Assembly: GCA_021783175.1 (NCBI GenBank)
Contig: JAJXUF010000005.1
Span: 10,917 to 74,916 of the forward strand
Direction: 5' to 3'
Origin: Pseudomonadota bacterium
GTDB taxonomy: Bacteria > Pseudomonadota > Gammaproteobacteria > Acidiferrobacterales > UBA6901
Length of the DNA: 64,000 nucleotides
Shown here: positions 56,013-64,000 of the stretch, piece by piece
Position numbering within the stretch: position 1 is the stretch's first letter
Layout: every line of letters begins with the position of its first letter
Position numbers and translations under genes: made by a program
The notes under the pieces: model-generated
Databases searched by the model: none
What the model was told of the DNA's origin: nothing
The model's input: only the letters and a program-made list of their open reading frames with translations

Positions 56013-56612
56013 ATGCGAGTGTTGTTCGGATGGTGTAATCGAGTCACTGCGGCCCTCGCGCTCGTGGTCGCCATCGGTGCGCTCGGACAGTGGCGCGATG
56101 CGGTGGCCGGGGCGGGCAGCCGGGAGGATCATGTCATGAGCCTTGCAATCGTTTCATCGGCGTTCAAGCCGCACACTGCGATTCCGGCGAAGTACACCTG
56201 CGATGGCGCGGATATCTCGCCGCCCCTGAGTTGGTCCGGGATTCCAGCAGGAACGAAAAGCCTGGCATTGATTGTCGATGACCCCGATGCACCGGATCCG
56301 GCGGCACCAAAAATGACTTGGGTGCATTGGGTGCTGTACAACATCCCACCCGAAACAACGCAATTGCCGGAAGGTGCGAATCCATCCGGTCTGCCAAAAG
56401 GAACGCGCGAAGGGTTGAACGACTGGCAGCGCGCTGTCTATGGCGGACCCTGCCCGCCGATCGGCCGGCATCGATACTTCTTCAAGTTATATGCGCTCGA
56501 CGTGGTGCTACCCGATCTGCAGCGTCCAGGTAAGGCGGCCGTTGAAAAGGCAATGCACGGCCATATTCTCGCCCAGCAGGATCTTGTCGGTACCTACCAA
56601 CGCTCGCGCTAA
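56013..56612 (+). CDS. YbhB/YbcL family (PEBP-like) exported protein
   Basis: 199 residues: signal peptide MRVLFGWCNRVTAALALVVAIGALG, then the phosphatidylethanolamine-binding-protein-like fold with IPAKYTCDGADISPPLSWSGIP, ALIVDDPDAPDP, WVHWVLYNIPP, YGGPCPPIGRHRYFFKLYALD. Bacterial members lack an established substrate. The ATG at 56013 was preferred to one 11 codons earlier because it begins the signal peptide cleanly. Confidence 0.9.
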   Translation: MRVLFGWCNRVTAALALVVAIGALGQWRDAVAGAGSREDHVMSLAIVSSAFKPHTAIPAKYTCDGADISPPLSWSGIPAGTKSLALIVDDPDAPDPAAPKMTWVHWVLYNIPPETTQLPEGANPSGLPKGTREGLNDWQRAVYGGPCPPIGRHRYFFKLYALDVVLPDLQRPGKAAVEKAMHGHILAQQDLVGTYQRSR

Positions 56613-56673
56613 CGGGCGTGGTATTCGTTGCGTGCGTGTGTGATGCAGCGATTCACGACGCGTCAGTCATGTC

Positions 56674-56820
56674 TCAATCATCGTCAAACGGAATTTGTGC
56701 CTCGCGCTCGTAGCGGCGGCGCGCTGCGGGCCGAAACACGAAGGCAGTAATCGCGATGAGCACGAGCAGCAGCGCAATGCCCCAGGCGTAATTCCGCAAG
56801 AAAGCTATAAGCGTGGACAT
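56674..56820 (-). CDS. ccoQ: Cbb3-type cytochrome c oxidase subunit CcoQ-like small protein
   Basis: 48-residue gene found by reading the minus strand. One N-terminal helix (WGIALLLVLIAITAFVF), then the basic turn RPAARRRYEREA and the acidic end QIPFDDD, the form of CcoQ/FixQ (typically ...A..LPFADDD). CcoQ stabilises the CcoNOP oxidase complex. No ccoN, ccoO or ccoP is near, so it is an orphan. No strong Shine-Dalgarno is visible. Confidence rests on the C-terminal signature and position of the helix. Confidence 0.65.
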   Translation of the reverse strand: MSTLIAFLRNYAWGIALLLVLIAITAFVFRPAARRRYEREAQIPFDDD

Positions 56821-57061
56821 CAGGTATTTTCGCTAATTGACCGGCGGATTGCAGAGTCAACAGTAATTTGTCCGACGCAAAAAGCGCACGTCGAATGTCC
56901 TGCCTATCCTACAAATTGCCTGTGCTATTGCAGTGTGACTTAGAGGGGAGCGCCGGATCGGAGAGCGAGTTCATGCCAGAACTCGCCCCCCCTGAGCACT
57001 TTCCCTTTCGGCTCACGCCGGCATACCGGAAGGAAACAGAATCCGTGACGGACTCGAACTA
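56821..57061. other. Intergenic region between ccoQ-like gene and HiPIP
   Basis: 241 bp. No gene recognised; two overlapping plus-strand frames (56695-56943, 56868-57065) look like chance. The segment at 56965-56987 (TCCGGAT.../CAGAACTCGC...) shows no good terminator for the HiPIP gene that ends here. Confidence 0.35.
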
Positions 57062-57352
57062 TTAGGCCTTGGGGGCCCAGGCGATGCAGTAGCCGTGCGG
57101 GCTGATCGGGCCTGCAACCACTTTGCAGGTGCCGTTGGCTGCCTTGCTCTTTCCAGGTATGAACTGCATGCAGCCCGCGCATTCCTTCGAGCCGTTTGGC
57201 TTGTCACGGTACTGCATGGAGGCCTTGGAGGCCTTGGCGGCCAGGGCTTCCTTCGATGCCAGCAGGGCCGGCACGGCGGCAACACCCGCCAGCAGGGCGG
57301 CGCCTTTCAGCAGTGAGCGGCGGGAAACCTTTTTATTGAAGCTGTCAGTCAT
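57062..57352 (-). CDS. High-potential iron-sulfur protein (HiPIP)
   Basis: 96 residues. Tat signal KVSRRSLLKGAALLAGVAAVPALLAS, then a small domain with Cys spaced C-x2-C-x14-C-x12-C (ECAGCMQF, GTCKV, HGYCIAW), the [4Fe-4S] site of HiPIPs, periplasmic electron carriers common in photosynthetic and sulfur-oxidising bacteria. It could accept electrons from sulfur or bc1 oxidation and pass them to a terminal oxidase. GGAG precedes the ATG. Confidence 0.93.
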   Translation of the reverse strand: MTDSFNKKVSRRSLLKGAALLAGVAAVPALLASKEALAAKASKASMQYRDKPNGSKECAGCMQFIPGKSKAANGTCKVVAGPISPHGYCIAWAPKA

Positions 57353-57759
57353 TTACTTAATCTCCATAGTATGTTTCAAGATTACGATTACGTTGCAGCG
57401 CAGGTCGATTCTGTTCCTCACCAACCAGCTCCGCGATGTGAGGCATTCTAACATCGTCCGGGACTTGCTTGCCTCCGACCAACCGCGCTCCCGCGGCAGT
57501 CTCCCGAGCGTTCGTCAGGGCCTTAAGGATAAACCTTGATCGACTTCCGGTCCATGGTTTGTGCGGACGTTTATGTCTTTTTGGACAAACCGTTCGTCTG
57601 TTTATGTCCTTGGTTGTATACCCATCCTGCCGCCAGTAACATTTGTGGCTGTCGGAATAACCCCCGCATGAGGGTGCCATTAATTACTAAACAGGGCGCT
57701 CGAAGAGACCGGTTTTGCACAGCGCTGGTGCATCTACACCAGCCGCCAAGACTGGCCAG
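57353..57759. other. Intergenic region with repeats upstream of HiPIP
   Basis: 407 bp between the 5' end of HiPIP and the 3' end of the DUF488 gene. No gene is supported. It contains a direct repeat (GTTTATGTC at 57569-57577 and 57600-57608, 31 bp apart) and an inverted pair (GGTTTGT at 57556-57562, ACAAACC at 57585-57591). A stem GCTGGTG/CACCAGC (57724-57730, 57737-57743) may terminate the DUF488 transcript. Confidence 0.5.
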
Positions 57760-58116
57760 TCAACGTTTAAGCTTTTTCTGCAGATAACGCTGCAACACCA
57801 GCGCATTGTTGTGTTCGGTATCGCGCGAAGCGTAGTACAGGGTTACATCGTGTCGGCGCGCCGCATCCAATATGGGCTGCCAATCTTGGGGGTGTTCATC
57901 CAGTTCGACGCGATAACGTTGTTCGAATGCCGGCCATCTCGTTTGATCGTGACCATACCAGCGGCGCAACGCATCGCTGGGTGCAGCCTCTTTTAGCCAA
58001 CCACCATCCAGTGGCAAGGCCTGCTTTTTTATACCGCGCGGCCAAAGGCGGTCCACCAGAAAGCAAACACTGTCCTTTGTCGATGGTTCATCATAAATGC
58101 GCTTTATTCGTATCAT
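57760..58116 (-). CDS. DUF488 family protein (YeaO-like)
   Basis: 118 residues. Family features: IRIKRIYDEPSTKDSVCFLVDRLWPRGIKK, LKEAAPSDALRRWYGHD and VTLYYASRDTEHNNALVLQRYL. The conserved Arg/Asp-rich motifs match DUF488 proteins, whose function is unknown. AGGAG precedes the ATG. Possibly cotranscribed with the flavoprotein gene upstream (50 bp gap). Confidence 0.9.
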   Translation of the reverse strand: MIRIKRIYDEPSTKDSVCFLVDRLWPRGIKKQALPLDGGWLKEAAPSDALRRWYGHDQTRWPAFEQRYRVELDEHPQDWQPILDAARRHDVTLYYASRDTEHNNALVLQRYLQKKLKR

Positions 58117-58166
58117 TGGTTTCTCCTATCACGGCAGCGCTCCCGATTCCTTTTCGCCGCCGCCCG

Positions 58167-59348
58167 TCAGTCCGATATCCGCCCCCTGAGCGAGTGCTCG
58201 TCAATTGGCTCGTGGTTGGCAATCAGTTTGCGCGCCGCATCGACTTGACCCCAGGTATTCCATAGCAACACACCGCGCACCTTGCTGTCCCTCAGGTAGT
58301 AGATCACGCCCTTGCGGAAGCGCTCCTTCCAATCCTCCACCACCTCAAGGTCACCGCCCATCTCGCCGACTGCCTCGTAGCCGAGATCAAACAAATCAGA
58401 ATAGAAATAGGGCAGATGTTCGTATTTCTCGCTATTTCCTGCCATGTTGCGACCAGCCATGGCGCCCATAGCGAGGGCATTGTCTTCGTGTTCCACCCGC
58501 CTTCGCACTCCCAGCGCTGTGCTGAAGAAATTGGCGACATCGCCGGCTGCATAGATATCAGGGCGGGTCGTGCGTAGTTGTTCATCCACAACGATGCCAT
58601 TGTCTGTTGCCAGGCCCATCGAGCGCGCAAGGCCGAGTTCCGGTTGGATTCCGATTCCTGCAATGACGCCGTCCGCCGAGAGTGTCCGGCCGCCTGCAGT
58701 GCTGACTGTCATGCCCTGGATGGTCTTCTCGATGGACTTGGCACTGTCGCGTGTGATGACGGTGATGCCCTTTTGGCGATAAAAATCGTTGACAAAGGCG
58801 GACAGCGCTGGAGGATAAAAATGTGCGCCGATGCTGGCTGCCGGAAAGATCATGCTGACCGGACAGCCTTTGGTTGCCAGCGCTGCGGCAATCTCTGATC
58901 CGATGAAACCGCCGCCAAGAACTACGAACTTGGCGCCGCGGTCGGCCAGTGTGCGTACATGTTCATAGTCATCGATCGTGCGGAAATAGGTGACACCGTC
59001 ATCTGCGAATCCGAGACGACGAGGTGAGCCACCGGTGGCGATGAGCAGCTTTTCGTAGATATAGGTATTCCCGACGTCATCTCGGACCGAGCGCACGTCT
59101 GGGTCGCCTGTTAGCGCCCGCACACCGAGGCGCAGAATTGCGCCTGCAGCTTCGGTTTGGTGCCAGATGGAATCCAACGGCTTGCCGGTCCACAGTTTCT
59201 TAGACAGCGGCGGACGATCATAGGGCGGATGCTTTTCGCCACACAGAACTGTGATCGATCCGCTGTTATCCAGCCGGCGGATACCGCGGACCGCAGCGTC
59301 AGCAGCGATCCCGCCACCGATAATCAGATACTTGCATGACTCGCTCAT
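58167..59348 (-). CDS. NAD(P)/FAD-dependent oxidoreductase, ferredoxin reductase/AIF-like
   Basis: 393 residues. FAD-binding YLIIGGGIAADAAVRGIRRLD, conserved PPYDRPPLSKKLW, second Rossmann AKFVVLGGGFIGSEIAAALA (NAD(P)H), and FAD-binding TRPDIYAAGDVANF. The C-terminal third resembles the dimerisation domain of apoptosis-inducing-factor-like and rubredoxin/ferredoxin reductases. It would move electrons from NAD(P)H to a redox partner; a direct link to HiPIP is speculative. AAGGAA precedes the ATG. Confidence 0.88.
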   Translation of the reverse strand: MSESCKYLIIGGGIAADAAVRGIRRLDNSGSITVLCGEKHPPYDRPPLSKKLWTGKPLDSIWHQTEAAGAILRLGVRALTGDPDVRSVRDDVGNTYIYEKLLIATGGSPRRLGFADDGVTYFRTIDDYEHVRTLADRGAKFVVLGGGFIGSEIAAALATKGCPVSMIFPAASIGAHFYPPALSAFVNDFYRQKGITVITRDSAKSIEKTIQGMTVSTAGGRTLSADGVIAGIGIQPELGLARSMGLATDNGIVVDEQLRTTRPDIYAAGDVANFFSTALGVRRRVEHEDNALAMGAMAGRNMAGNSEKYEHLPYFYSDLFDLGYEAVGEMGGDLEVVEDWKERFRKGVIYYLRDSKVRGVLLWNTWGQVDAARKLIANHEPIDEHSLRGRISD

Positions 59349-59728
59349 AGGCCGTTCCTTGGATCATGAAACAGGGCGCCAGCCGGTCTGAGCCTGTACC
59401 GACGGCTTATGCTCACCGGGACCGGTTTCTCCACCGCATTATGTCACCGTCGGCCGCAGTCCTGTCAGTCTTTGATGGCGCTAGTAGTGCCACATTCCTT
59501 GTGGCTTTCAAGTCGCGAACCCGCTCATCCCGAGCGTTTCCTAGTGGTATTTCCGACCGGGAAGAGGCCCTTAGCCGATTCCGGCAAGTGAATGGACAGT
59601 CGCCCTTGCTGGGCAGACTGTTGCTCCCGCCCGGCCTGCACGCGGAACGCCTTGCCGCGACGCGTTGCCGAATCGCCGCTGCCGAGGAGACTTGAAAACT
59701 CCGGCGCCGGCGATGCAGCCAGCAGGCA
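59349..59728. other. Intergenic region between flavoprotein and response regulator
   Basis: 380 bp. A 109-codon plus-strand frame (59366-59695) has no recognisable domain and no ribosome-binding site. I see no clear terminator; both neighbours are on the minus strand. Confidence 0.35.
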
Positions 59729-61123
59729 TCAATGAGTCGGTTTTGCCAGGTTATATTTTTGGATGCGGTAACGCAGTGTTTCGCGTGTCGCGCCGAGCGA
59801 CCGCGCAGCCGCTGTGACATTGAAGTTGCTGCGTTCCAGCGCACTCTGGATGATGTGGCGATCCATATCCTCCAAAGCCATGGTACCGTCGAAAGGAAGG
59901 CACAGGCGGTTTCCATCCAGAAATGAATGAACTGCACTGCCGTTGGTTGTGCTGTGAAGCTGAAGCCAGCGTTCGGGAAAAACCCTGCTGTCGGCGAACA
60001 GCACGCAGCGTTCCACAACGTTGCGCAGTTCGCGCACATTCCCTGGCCAGTTATGTGTCCGCAATTCATCCCATACGCCATCTTCCACGACATCGACTGA
60101 TTTTCCAGCCTTGGTGTTGAACTCGGCGATAAACACGGGCACCAGATCATCCACATCTTCCTTGCGTTCGCGTAGTGCCGGAAGATGCAGGTGAAAGACG
60201 TTAAGCCGATGGTAAAGATCCTGCCGGAAAGCGCCGCTACGGGAAATGGACTCCAGGTCACGATTGCTTGCCGCGATGATCTGTACTTCAACCTTGATCT
60301 CGCGATCTCCGCCGAGGCGCCTGATGGACTTGTCCTCGATTGCCTTGAGCAGTTTGGCCTGCAAGTCGATGCTCATCTCGCCAATTTCGTCCAGGAACAG
60401 TGTGCCGCCGTGAGCCTGTTCGAGCAATCCGCGCCGGCGGGCACGGGCGCCGGTGAATGCGCCGACTTCGTGTCCAAAAAGCTCGGATTCTATAAGATCG
60501 CGCGGCAATGCAGCACAATTAAGTTCGATCAGCGGACCCTCACAGCGCGCCCCACTGTGATGCAGTATGCGGGCGGCCAACCCCTTGCCAGTTCCGGTTT
60601 CACCGCTGATGATCAGGGTGCTAAAGGGGACGCGACTGAGTTTGTTGAGCATATCGCGCACGTTTTTCGCCCCCGCGCTGCGCCCGATGAACGACGCCGG
60701 CGTATACTTGCGCGACTGCGCCGCAGCTTCGTCTTTCAGTCTGCGTTGGGCGCGACCACTGCGGGCGGCACCGGCGACAACGAGATCGAGACGTTCCTGG
60801 TCGCAAGGCTTTTCCAGAAAATCGAACGCGCCGAGCCGCAACGCGCGCACTGAGTCCGGTACGCTCCCGTAGGCGGTTAAAAAGATCCATTCGCCGCTCG
60901 TATTCTGGTCTCGGGTTTTTTCCATGAGATCAAGAGCATTGCCGTCTGGTAGGCTCATGTCTGAAAGCACGACGAGCGGCTCAACATGCTGGTTGACGAG
61001 TGTGCGTTCAGCGGCAGCAAGATTTGGAGCCACGACGACCTCCCATCCTCCCTGCCGATAGCGGCGCGCGAGTTCGGTTGCCAGCAAAGTCTCGTCTTCT
61101 ATTACCAGTAAAGTGTCAGCCAT
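59729..61123 (-). CDS. Sigma-54-dependent response regulator (NtrC family)
   Basis: 464 residues. Receiver domain with phospho-acceptor Asp in VVLSDMSLPDG and FLEKPCD, AAA+ domain with SGETGTGKG, GAFTGA loop (HEVGAFTGA), GGTLFLDEIGEM, and C-terminal Fis-type HTH (NVTAAARSLGATRETLRYRIQKY). It activates sigma-54 promoters; the target genes are unknown. Walker A ends TGKG rather than the usual GKE. The ATG at 61123 follows GGAGAG and overlaps the kinase gene by 8 nt. Confidence 0.93.
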   Translation of the reverse strand: MADTLLVIEDETLLATELARRYRQGGWEVVVAPNLAAAERTLVNQHVEPLVVLSDMSLPDGNALDLMEKTRDQNTSGEWIFLTAYGSVPDSVRALRLGAFDFLEKPCDQERLDLVVAGAARSGRAQRRLKDEAAAQSRKYTPASFIGRSAGAKNVRDMLNKLSRVPFSTLIISGETGTGKGLAARILHHSGARCEGPLIELNCAALPRDLIESELFGHEVGAFTGARARRRGLLEQAHGGTLFLDEIGEMSIDLQAKLLKAIEDKSIRRLGGDREIKVEVQIIAASNRDLESISRSGAFRQDLYHRLNVFHLHLPALRERKEDVDDLVPVFIAEFNTKAGKSVDVVEDGVWDELRTHNWPGNVRELRNVVERCVLFADSRVFPERWLQLHSTTNGSAVHSFLDGNRLCLPFDGTMALEDMDRHIIQSALERSNFNVTAAARSLGATRETLRYRIQKYNLAKPTH

Positions 61124-62633
61124 ATTGAAGCTCTCCGCAGGGTAAATCCATGGTGACGCACGCGCCGTTTGGCGCGCGGTTGGCAAAGCGCAATTCGCCG
61201 CCGACATCCGCAACGAATCGCCTGACAATCGCAAGACCGAGGCCGGTTCCCTGGTCGTGTCCGGTAACGAACGGCCGAACCCCGGCGTCAAGCAGTTCAC
61301 GTGAAAATCCCGGGCCGTCATCGGTGATATCAAGTCGCAGGCGCCGGTCGATGAAAGCCGCCGTAACGCGGACTGTACCGGGGTGTTGATCCAGCGCCTT
61401 TGCCGAATTGAGAATCAGATTTAACAGGGCCTGCCGCAGGCGATCCTCCGGCAGTCGGCAGATCAGATCATTGGCGATATTGCACTCAACGTGTACGTTG
61501 CGCGGCAGTTGGTAGCGTGCTAGTGCCAGAAGTTCATCTACCACTCGAGCTAGCATCACGGTCCGCGTCGGCTCCGGTGCCTGCCGTGCGTCGGACAGTA
61601 CGTTATTCAGTAAACGCGTGAGACGCTTGAGTTCGGCAATCACCAGATCGAAGCGCTGCGTCTGATCCGGTGTCGCCATTTCATTACGCAGGTTGCCAAG
61701 GGTCATAAGTATGGCGGCAAGCGGATTGCGCAGCTCATGTGCAAGTCCGGCGGCAACTTCACCCACTGCAGCCAGTCTCTCGGCGCTCGCTAAGTTTTGT
61801 TGTTGCGCGAGAAGTACCTGTGTCGCGGCGCGCACCTCATTTTCCAGGGTCTCCTGCCGTGCCTTTCGTGCATCCTCCAGTTGCGACAAGCGTCCGACCA
61901 GGTGGTTGTAGTTTTCAAAAAGCGGACGAAGCATTGGGTCGACCCCTGTCAGCGGTGCTGCGCTGTAGTCCTGTTGCGCGAGCATGGTCATCAGGGAACG
62001 CAGATTATTTAGGGGTAGCAGGATGCGGTGGCGCAGAAAGAAAAGCGTCAAGAGCGCGAGCAGCGGAAAGGCGATTATGATTCCGAGCACTACACGGAAT
62101 TCGAATTCGGTATCGCGGTAAACGCGTGCAATCAGCTTGTCGTGTGCGTGGATCTCCGCTACGAGGATGCCGCGCATTAGACGCAGCGTATCAACCGCCT
62201 TGCTTTGCGGTGTGCGGTGTACATCTGAAAGAAGTTCCTGGATCTTTTTGATGCGTGCCGGAGTTCCGGGCGCGAGGTGGCTGTCAAGAGTGCCAAGCGC
62301 AAAAATCTGAGCCCGCAACTGGTCGAGCGTCTTCTCGTTCACCGGCATCTTCTTGCTAAGACTTTCGACCAGGATCTGTTCAAGGTTCAGTCCGGTATTC
62401 TCGATGCGGCTGACAAGGGCGCGGTGATTCTGTACCGGCTGCAGACGTTCGAGACTGTGCCACGATATGCTCAGAAGCAGTCCCAGAGCGATCAGCAGCA
62501 GTACCGTTGTCACCAGCGCTGGCAGCCAAACTGAGCGGAAGAAAATCTTTCTTATGCCCCTTGATTCGGGTGCTCGCCGCTTCTCTAAGTGATTTTGGGC
62601 GGTTTGTTCTATTGCGGGAACGGGTGTGTTCAT
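61116..62633 (-). CDS. Membrane sensor histidine kinase
   Basis: 505 residues. Two membrane helices (about 45-67 and 185-205) flank a helical periplasmic domain; then a HAMP-like linker, coiled coil, H-box LAHELRNPLAAILMTL with the phospho-His, N-box LILNSAKALDQ, and ATP site DDGPGF with GTGLGLAIV. It is the partner of the sigma-54 response regulator. The ATG at 62633 begins 8 bp after the upstream gene. Confidence 0.92.
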   Translation of the reverse strand: MNTPVPAIEQTAQNHLEKRRAPESRGIRKIFFRSVWLPALVTTVLLLIALGLLLSISWHSLERLQPVQNHRALVSRIENTGLNLEQILVESLSKKMPVNEKTLDQLRAQIFALGTLDSHLAPGTPARIKKIQELLSDVHRTPQSKAVDTLRLMRGILVAEIHAHDKLIARVYRDTEFEFRVVLGIIIAFPLLALLTLFFLRHRILLPLNNLRSLMTMLAQQDYSAAPLTGVDPMLRPLFENYNHLVGRLSQLEDARKARQETLENEVRAATQVLLAQQQNLASAERLAAVGEVAAGLAHELRNPLAAILMTLGNLRNEMATPDQTQRFDLVIAELKRLTRLLNNVLSDARQAPEPTRTVMLARVVDELLALARYQLPRNVHVECNIANDLICRLPEDRLRQALLNLILNSAKALDQHPGTVRVTAAFIDRRLRLDITDDGPGFSRELLDAGVRPFVTGHDQGTGLGLAIVRRFVADVGGELRFANRAPNGACVTMDLPCGELQYG

Positions 62634-62640
62634 GGTGTGC

Positions 62641-63111
62641 CTAGGTGTGTTTTCCTTTCGGTGCGATTGCATCTGCGCTTATGCGAAGGAAGATCCCAAG
62701 TCCTAAGACAACACCGACGCCGGCGAGAAGCAGCAGAATCGGATAAAGCAGGGTGTCGACATTGGTTTTGCCGGCGCGGAATATGAACACAAGCGCCTCC
62801 ATACATACCGCGATTGCAATTATCGACATGAACTTGGTGAGCGCCTGACGCACGTCTTCATGGCTGCGAGTCAGGCGCCTCTTTTTGAGGACCTCTTCTT
62901 CCATGAGATACTTCGATACGTCAAAGAGCGCAATGGACACGACAATTACGCCAATGGCATCGAGCAGCTTGTCCGTTACTGCAGCGCTGTTGCTGTTGAC
63001 CGCCAGCCAGAGATCGTGAATTCCATATGCCACCAGTAGTAGTCCGATGATGAGTAGGATGACGCTTGTGGCGAGGTAAAGTATTTTGGGCAGTATTTGG
63101 AATAGGGACAT
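62641..63111 (-). CDS. Small four-helix membrane protein in two-component operon
   Basis: 156 residues. Four hydrophobic segments: ILYLATSVILLIIGLLLVAY, LLDAIGVIVVSIALFDVSKY, IIAIAVCMEALVFIF and ILLLLAGVGVVLGLGIFL, with a charged loop EEEVLKKRRLTRSHED between the second and third. I do not recognise the family with certainty. As first gene of the operon ahead of kinase and regulator it may be a sensory or accessory component. A TTG at 63144 would add 11 residues. Confidence 0.7.
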   Translation of the reverse strand: MSLFQILPKILYLATSVILLIIGLLLVAYGIHDLWLAVNSNSAAVTDKLLDAIGVIVVSIALFDVSKYLMEEEVLKKRRLTRSHEDVRQALTKFMSIIAIAVCMEALVFIFRAGKTNVDTLLYPILLLLAGVGVVLGLGIFLRISADAIAPKGKHT

Positions 63112-63924
63112 GTCGTAGTCGGACCTGTCGGTTTCTCGTTTCAATTGGTCAGTTGCCGCGGGCGTATCGCGTGACGTCGCTTGTCCCGCGGGCCGGAGCT
63201 ATCGGTTAGGGGATGTGTGGTTGCCATGTCCGATAGATCAGCTGCAGAGGCGACAGTTCCCTAACACGATGCGATTGGACGTTGGCGGCGGGCCGAGACG
63301 CTGTTTGTTCGAGTCCGGTGGCGGGCCGTGTCGGAACATTTGGCGTTTTGGCGCAATTGCGAGGAACGCCCAAGGAAGTGCCGGCAGGCTGTAAAAATCT
63401 GCTTGGCGAATTGGATCGGTCATTATTTGGGCCTATTCGGTTCGCATGCGAAAGCACAACGAAACACCCCGGCGGTCTCACTGCCTGTCACGGAAAGGGC
63501 GGTGTGACGAGTGCTGTCCTGTGTGCTCCATATGGTTGTGCCTTGTCTCGTCTGGCGCACGAAGCAATCCCCGTGCCATTACGCAAACTGGTGGAAAAAC
63601 AGATTGTTATCGACTGCTTAAGGCTTGATATCGCCCGCACATGGATGTTATTTCCACCACTGTGTGGTGTATTTGCCCCGTTGCGGTGGGGCCGCTAGCC
63701 CAACTGATGGCAGTCCCGACCGGATCGAATCGCCGTGGCCCGCAGCATTTCTCGGGGATGGCCAGATCGGTAGCCCCTTGCGCTGGACCTGCTGAAACGA
63801 AACGCGTCTAATTGTGTTGGCCGGGTGAGCGCTGCAGCCGCATTGATCGGTACCAGCCCGGCAAAAAACGCTGCCGTCTACTCGGGTGTTGGCGGCAGTA
63901 ATCAGCGAATGAAACGGAGGCTCA
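63112..63924. other. Long intergenic region before 6-phosphogluconate dehydrogenase
   Basis: 813 bp with no gene I can support. Plus-strand frame 63282-63698 and minus-strand frames 63206-63481 and 63648-63968 have no recognisable domains. It contains a short stem CACCAC/GTGGTG near 63653-63667. It should contain the promoters for the minus-strand two-component operon and the plus-strand dehydrogenase, and perhaps an unlisted small RNA. Confidence 0.4.
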
Positions 63925-64000
63925 GTGCAAGATATCGGTTTTGTCGGTCTCGGACGCATGGGTGGCAATATGGCCAGGCGCCTGCGGCGGGCGGGGTTCG
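63925..64000 (+). CDS. 6-phosphogluconate dehydrogenase, N-terminal fragment
   Basis: Only the first 25 codons are present: the GTG start after GGAGG, then QDIGFVGLGRMGGNMARRL, the NADP-binding GLGRMGxN motif of 6-phosphogluconate dehydrogenases. The gene continues beyond the right edge. The partial protein cannot tell the decarboxylating Gnd type from related beta-hydroxyacid dehydrogenases. Confidence 0.75.
   Translation, partial: MQDIGFVGLGRMGGNMARRLRRAGF

Noticed and set aside
57753..57764. Perfect 12-bp palindrome GACTGGCCAGTC at the end of the DUF488 gene
   Set aside because: Overlaps coding sequence and has no second copy nearby; too little support for an operator or recombination site.
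59366..59695. 109-codon plus-strand frame between the flavoprotein and response regulator
   Set aside because: No recognisable features and no Shine-Dalgarno; opposite in strand to both neighbours.
63300..63330. GTTCGAGTCC motif resembling a tRNA T-loop
   Set aside because: No pairing stems and no acceptor arm; chance match.
63282..63698. 138-codon plus-strand frame in the gap before 6-phosphogluconate dehydrogenase
   Set aside because: Composition looks random, no domain, and competing frames of similar length on the other strand.

Overview
The window is a 64 kb stretch of a bacterial chromosome at roughly 57 % G+C (eye estimate), densely coding, with no insertion sequence, prophage or CRISPR array that I can see. 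Gene content and order point to a gammaproteobacterium. smc is followed by zipA and ligA, ampD by an ampE-like gene, and the blocks yciB-yciI-bolA-ppiC and PHP-yciO-M50-trpS-scpA-scpB-rluB keep gammaproteobacterial order. ZipA is largely restricted to that class. A soxYZ pair and a Tat-exported high-potential iron-sulfur protein suggest a sulfur-oxidising, respiratory life style. The genus cannot be named from the sequence.

Layout. 1-6.3 kb: minus-strand type IV pilus minor pilin operon fimT-pilV-pilW-pilX-pilY1 (pilY1 runs off the left edge). 6.5-13 kb: thiO, a Fur/Irr-like regulator, tRNA-Thr(CGU), DUF4197, an outer-membrane barrel, a glutathione transferase, an ABM-domain protein coupled to an iron-type alcohol dehydrogenase, and a small exported protein. 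13-25 kb: ampD, ampE-like, then a B12 module (cobC-like, btuF, cobO/pduO, tonB, btuB with an upstream cobalamin riboswitch, btuD, btuC), interrupted by a GGDEF-EAL protein; then a HAD phosphatase and rppH. 26-31.6 kb: an RND permease lacking the usual proton-relay residues, soxY-soxZ, and a second GGDEF-EAL protein. 31.9-33.9 kb: one open frame joining QueF to an FGGY sugar kinase. 34-50.7 kb: housekeeping core (smc, zipA, ligA, ppiC, bolA, yciI, yciB, PHP, TM_helix channel-like protein, yciO, M50 protease, trpS, scpAB, rluB). 51-59.3 kb: a GGDEF protein, GNAT, an RquA-like methyltransferase, a quinone-reductase-like flavoprotein, mobA, mlaA, a PEBP-family protein, a 48-residue CcoQ-like gene, HiPIP, DUF488, and an AIF-like flavoprotein. 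59.7-63.1 kb: a sigma-54 two-component operon with a small membrane protein. At the right edge is the start of a 6-phosphogluconate dehydrogenase.

How parts fit. The B12 genes form an uptake and salvage unit: BtuB and its own TonB at the outer membrane, BtuF in the periplasm, BtuCD in the inner membrane, and an adenosyltransferase and a ribazole-phosphatase-like enzyme inside. Three c-di-GMP proteins share the window with the pilus genes, which would suit surface behaviour, but no direct link is visible. The most unusual items are the QueF-FGGY kinase fusion, the relay-less RND permease next to an orphan soxYZ, the isolated CcoQ-like gene and the RquA-like enzyme.
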